DNA of 64,000 nucleotides from Serinicoccus marinus DSM 15273. Its GTDB lineage: Bacteria; Actinomycetota; Actinomycetes; Actinomycetales; Dermatophilaceae. The translations under genes and the position numbers were made by a program. The stretch spans positions 1,364,001-1,428,000 of the forward strand of contig NZ_CP043808.1 of assembly GCF_008386315.1 (NCBI RefSeq), read 5' to 3'. The notes under the pieces were generated by a model. It did no database searches, was not told where the DNA came from, and saw nothing but the letters and a program-made list of their open reading frames with translations. Positions 62,935 to 64,000 of this stretch are shown in pieces (the first letter of the stretch is position 1; every line of letters begins with the position of its first letter).

Positions 62935-64000
62935 ATGACCAGCACCCTCTTCAGCGGCGGCACCGTGGTCGACGGCACCCTCGGCGAGCCGGCGGTCGCC
63001 GACGTCCTGGTGCGGGACGGTCGGATCGTCGACGTCGGCCCCTCGCTCGGTGTTGACGCGGACGTCGTCGTCGACTGCTCCGGGCGGACCGTGACGCCGG
63101 GGCTGTTCGACTGCCACGTGCACGTGATGTTCGAGCAGCCGAGCATGGTCCAGGTGCTGCAGACGCCGTTCAGCCTGCCGTTCTTCGAGGCGGCGGACCG
63201 GCTGCGCCGGACCCTGGCCACCGGCGTGACCTGGGTGCGGGACGCCGGCGGGGCCGACCTCGGCGTCGCGGAGGCGGTGCGCCGCGGGCTGACGCCGGGG
63301 CCGCGCCTGCAGATCGCGGTCAACATGATCAGCCAGACCGGTGGTCACGGCGACGACTGGCAGGCCTGCGGCGCCCACGTCGGGCTCATCCAGGAGCACC
63401 CCGGCTGCCCGTCAGCCGTCGTCGACGGCCCGGTGGAGATGCGCAAGAAGGTGCGTGAGCTCATCCGCGCCGGCGCCGACGTGCTCAAGGTCGCGACCAG
63501 CGGCGGCGTGCTCTCGCCGCGCAGCAACCCGCTGCACGGCCACCTGCGCGACGACGAGCTGGACGCCCTGGTCACCGAGGCCACCGCGGCGGGCCTGCAC
63601 GTCATGGCGCACGCGCAGGCCACCGACGGCATCAAGGCCGCGGTCCGCGCCGGCATCCGCTCCATCGAGCACGGCATCTACCTCGACGACGAGGCGATCG
63701 AGATGATGCTCGACCGTGGCACCTGGCTGGTGCCGACGCTGCTCGCGCCCCGGGCTGTGCTCGCGCAGGCGGATGCAGGCATACCCCTCCCGGACGCGGT
63801 CGTCGCCAAGGCGCGCATGGTGTCCGAGGCGCACGACGACTCGGTCCGGCGCGCGATCGCCGCGGGCGTCAAGGTCGCGATGGGCACCGACTCCGGGGTC
63901 GGCGCCCACGGCACCAACCTCGACGAGCTCGCGATCATGCGCGACCTTGGCATGAGCGAGCTCGAGGCCTGGCACGCCACGACACAGGTCGCCGCCGAGC
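62935..64000 (+). CDS. amidohydrolase-superfamily enzyme (prolidase/imidazolonepropionase-like), 3'-partial
   Basis: Open from ATG 62935 to the window end, 355 codons without a stop. Metal ligands are in GLFDCHVHVMFEQ, the bridging Lys in VLKVATSGGVLS, His in HVMAHAQATD and SIEHGIYLDD, and Asp in VAMGTDSGVGAHG. This is the subtype that includes Xaa-Arg/Xaa-Pro dipeptidases and organophosphate-degrading enzymes; the substrate is not predictable. The Gly-Ile-Pro near 63778 uses the rare ATA codon in a GGCATACC word. Confidence 0.9.
   Translation, partial: MTSTLFSGGTVVDGTLGEPAVADVLVRDGRIVDVGPSLGVDADVVVDCSGRTVTPGLFDCHVHVMFEQPSMVQVLQTPFSLPFFEAADRLRRTLATGVTWVRDAGGADLGVAEAVRRGLTPGPRLQIAVNMISQTGGHGDDWQACGAHVGLIQEHPGCPSAVVDGPVEMRKKVRELIRAGADVLKVATSGGVLSPRSNPLHGHLRDDELDALVTEATAAGLHVMAHAQATDGIKAAVRAGIRSIEHGIYLDDEAIEMMLDRGTWLVPTLLAPRAVLAQADAGIPLPDAVVAKARMVSEAHDDSVRRAIAAGVKVAMGTDSGVGAHGTNLDELAIMRDLGMSELEAWHATTQVAAE

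Overview
The window comes from a high-GC actinomycete chromosome. The GC-rich codon use, lipobox lipoproteins, ParC type, AcuI/YhdH-type reductase and cell-wall-binding-repeat (CWB2) proteins would suit the Intrasporangiaceae/Ornithinimicrobiaceae, but that placement is an inference. Many genes carry single-base frameshifts in short G or C runs, while the protein continues cleanly in another frame. Most of these look like consensus errors rather than true pseudogenes.

Region 1 (1-26.4 kb) looks like ancestral chromosome. It holds a DUF222/HNH nuclease, a LuxR-type regulator, DUF2200, the divergent ohr/ohrR peroxide pair, an SQR-like flavoprotein, an SRPBCC-DCC pair, an EamA exporter with its TetR regulator, and a CtlX-like hydrolase. 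Its centrepiece (12-22.6 kb) is a cell-wall amino-sugar recycling locus. The leftward arm is GntR regulator, ABC importer (binding protein and two permeases), NagZ-like GH3 hydrolase and NagA. The rightward arm is a BadF-type kinase fused to the etherase MurQ, then AnmK and NagB. Together they would import muropeptide sugars, trim and phosphorylate them, remove lactate, deacetylate and deaminate them to fructose-6-phosphate. A triple cold-shock-domain protein and an alcohol dehydrogenase follow.

Region 2 (26.4-58.4 kb) looks accessory. It has many small membrane proteins, a secreted CWB2/RCC1 protein, an intact IS3-family element with a 3-bp target duplication, two CPBP proteases, a TetR/oxidoreductase divergon and a twin ClpP pair with a ClgR-like regulator. 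A catabolic module (LysR, diaminopropionate ammonia-lyase, carbamoylase, M20 amidohydrolase) lies between two near-identical 346-bp direct repeats. Next come an acrylyl-CoA reductase plus DMSP-lyase pair, a tyrosine recombinase beside a hicB remnant, a HigBA-type toxin-antitoxin pair, a HEPN protein, a truncated IS110 transposase and a DUF6602 protein. A hairpin-forming 29-bp repeat recurs, singly and in tandem, only between 41.7 and 55.1 kb.

Region 3 (58.4-64 kb) returns to core genes: parC, a CWB2/polysaccharide-deacetylase exoprotein and an amidohydrolase cut by the window edge. The word GGCATAC/GTATGCC is frequent in regions 1 and 3 and nearly absent from region 2, which independently supports this three-part division.
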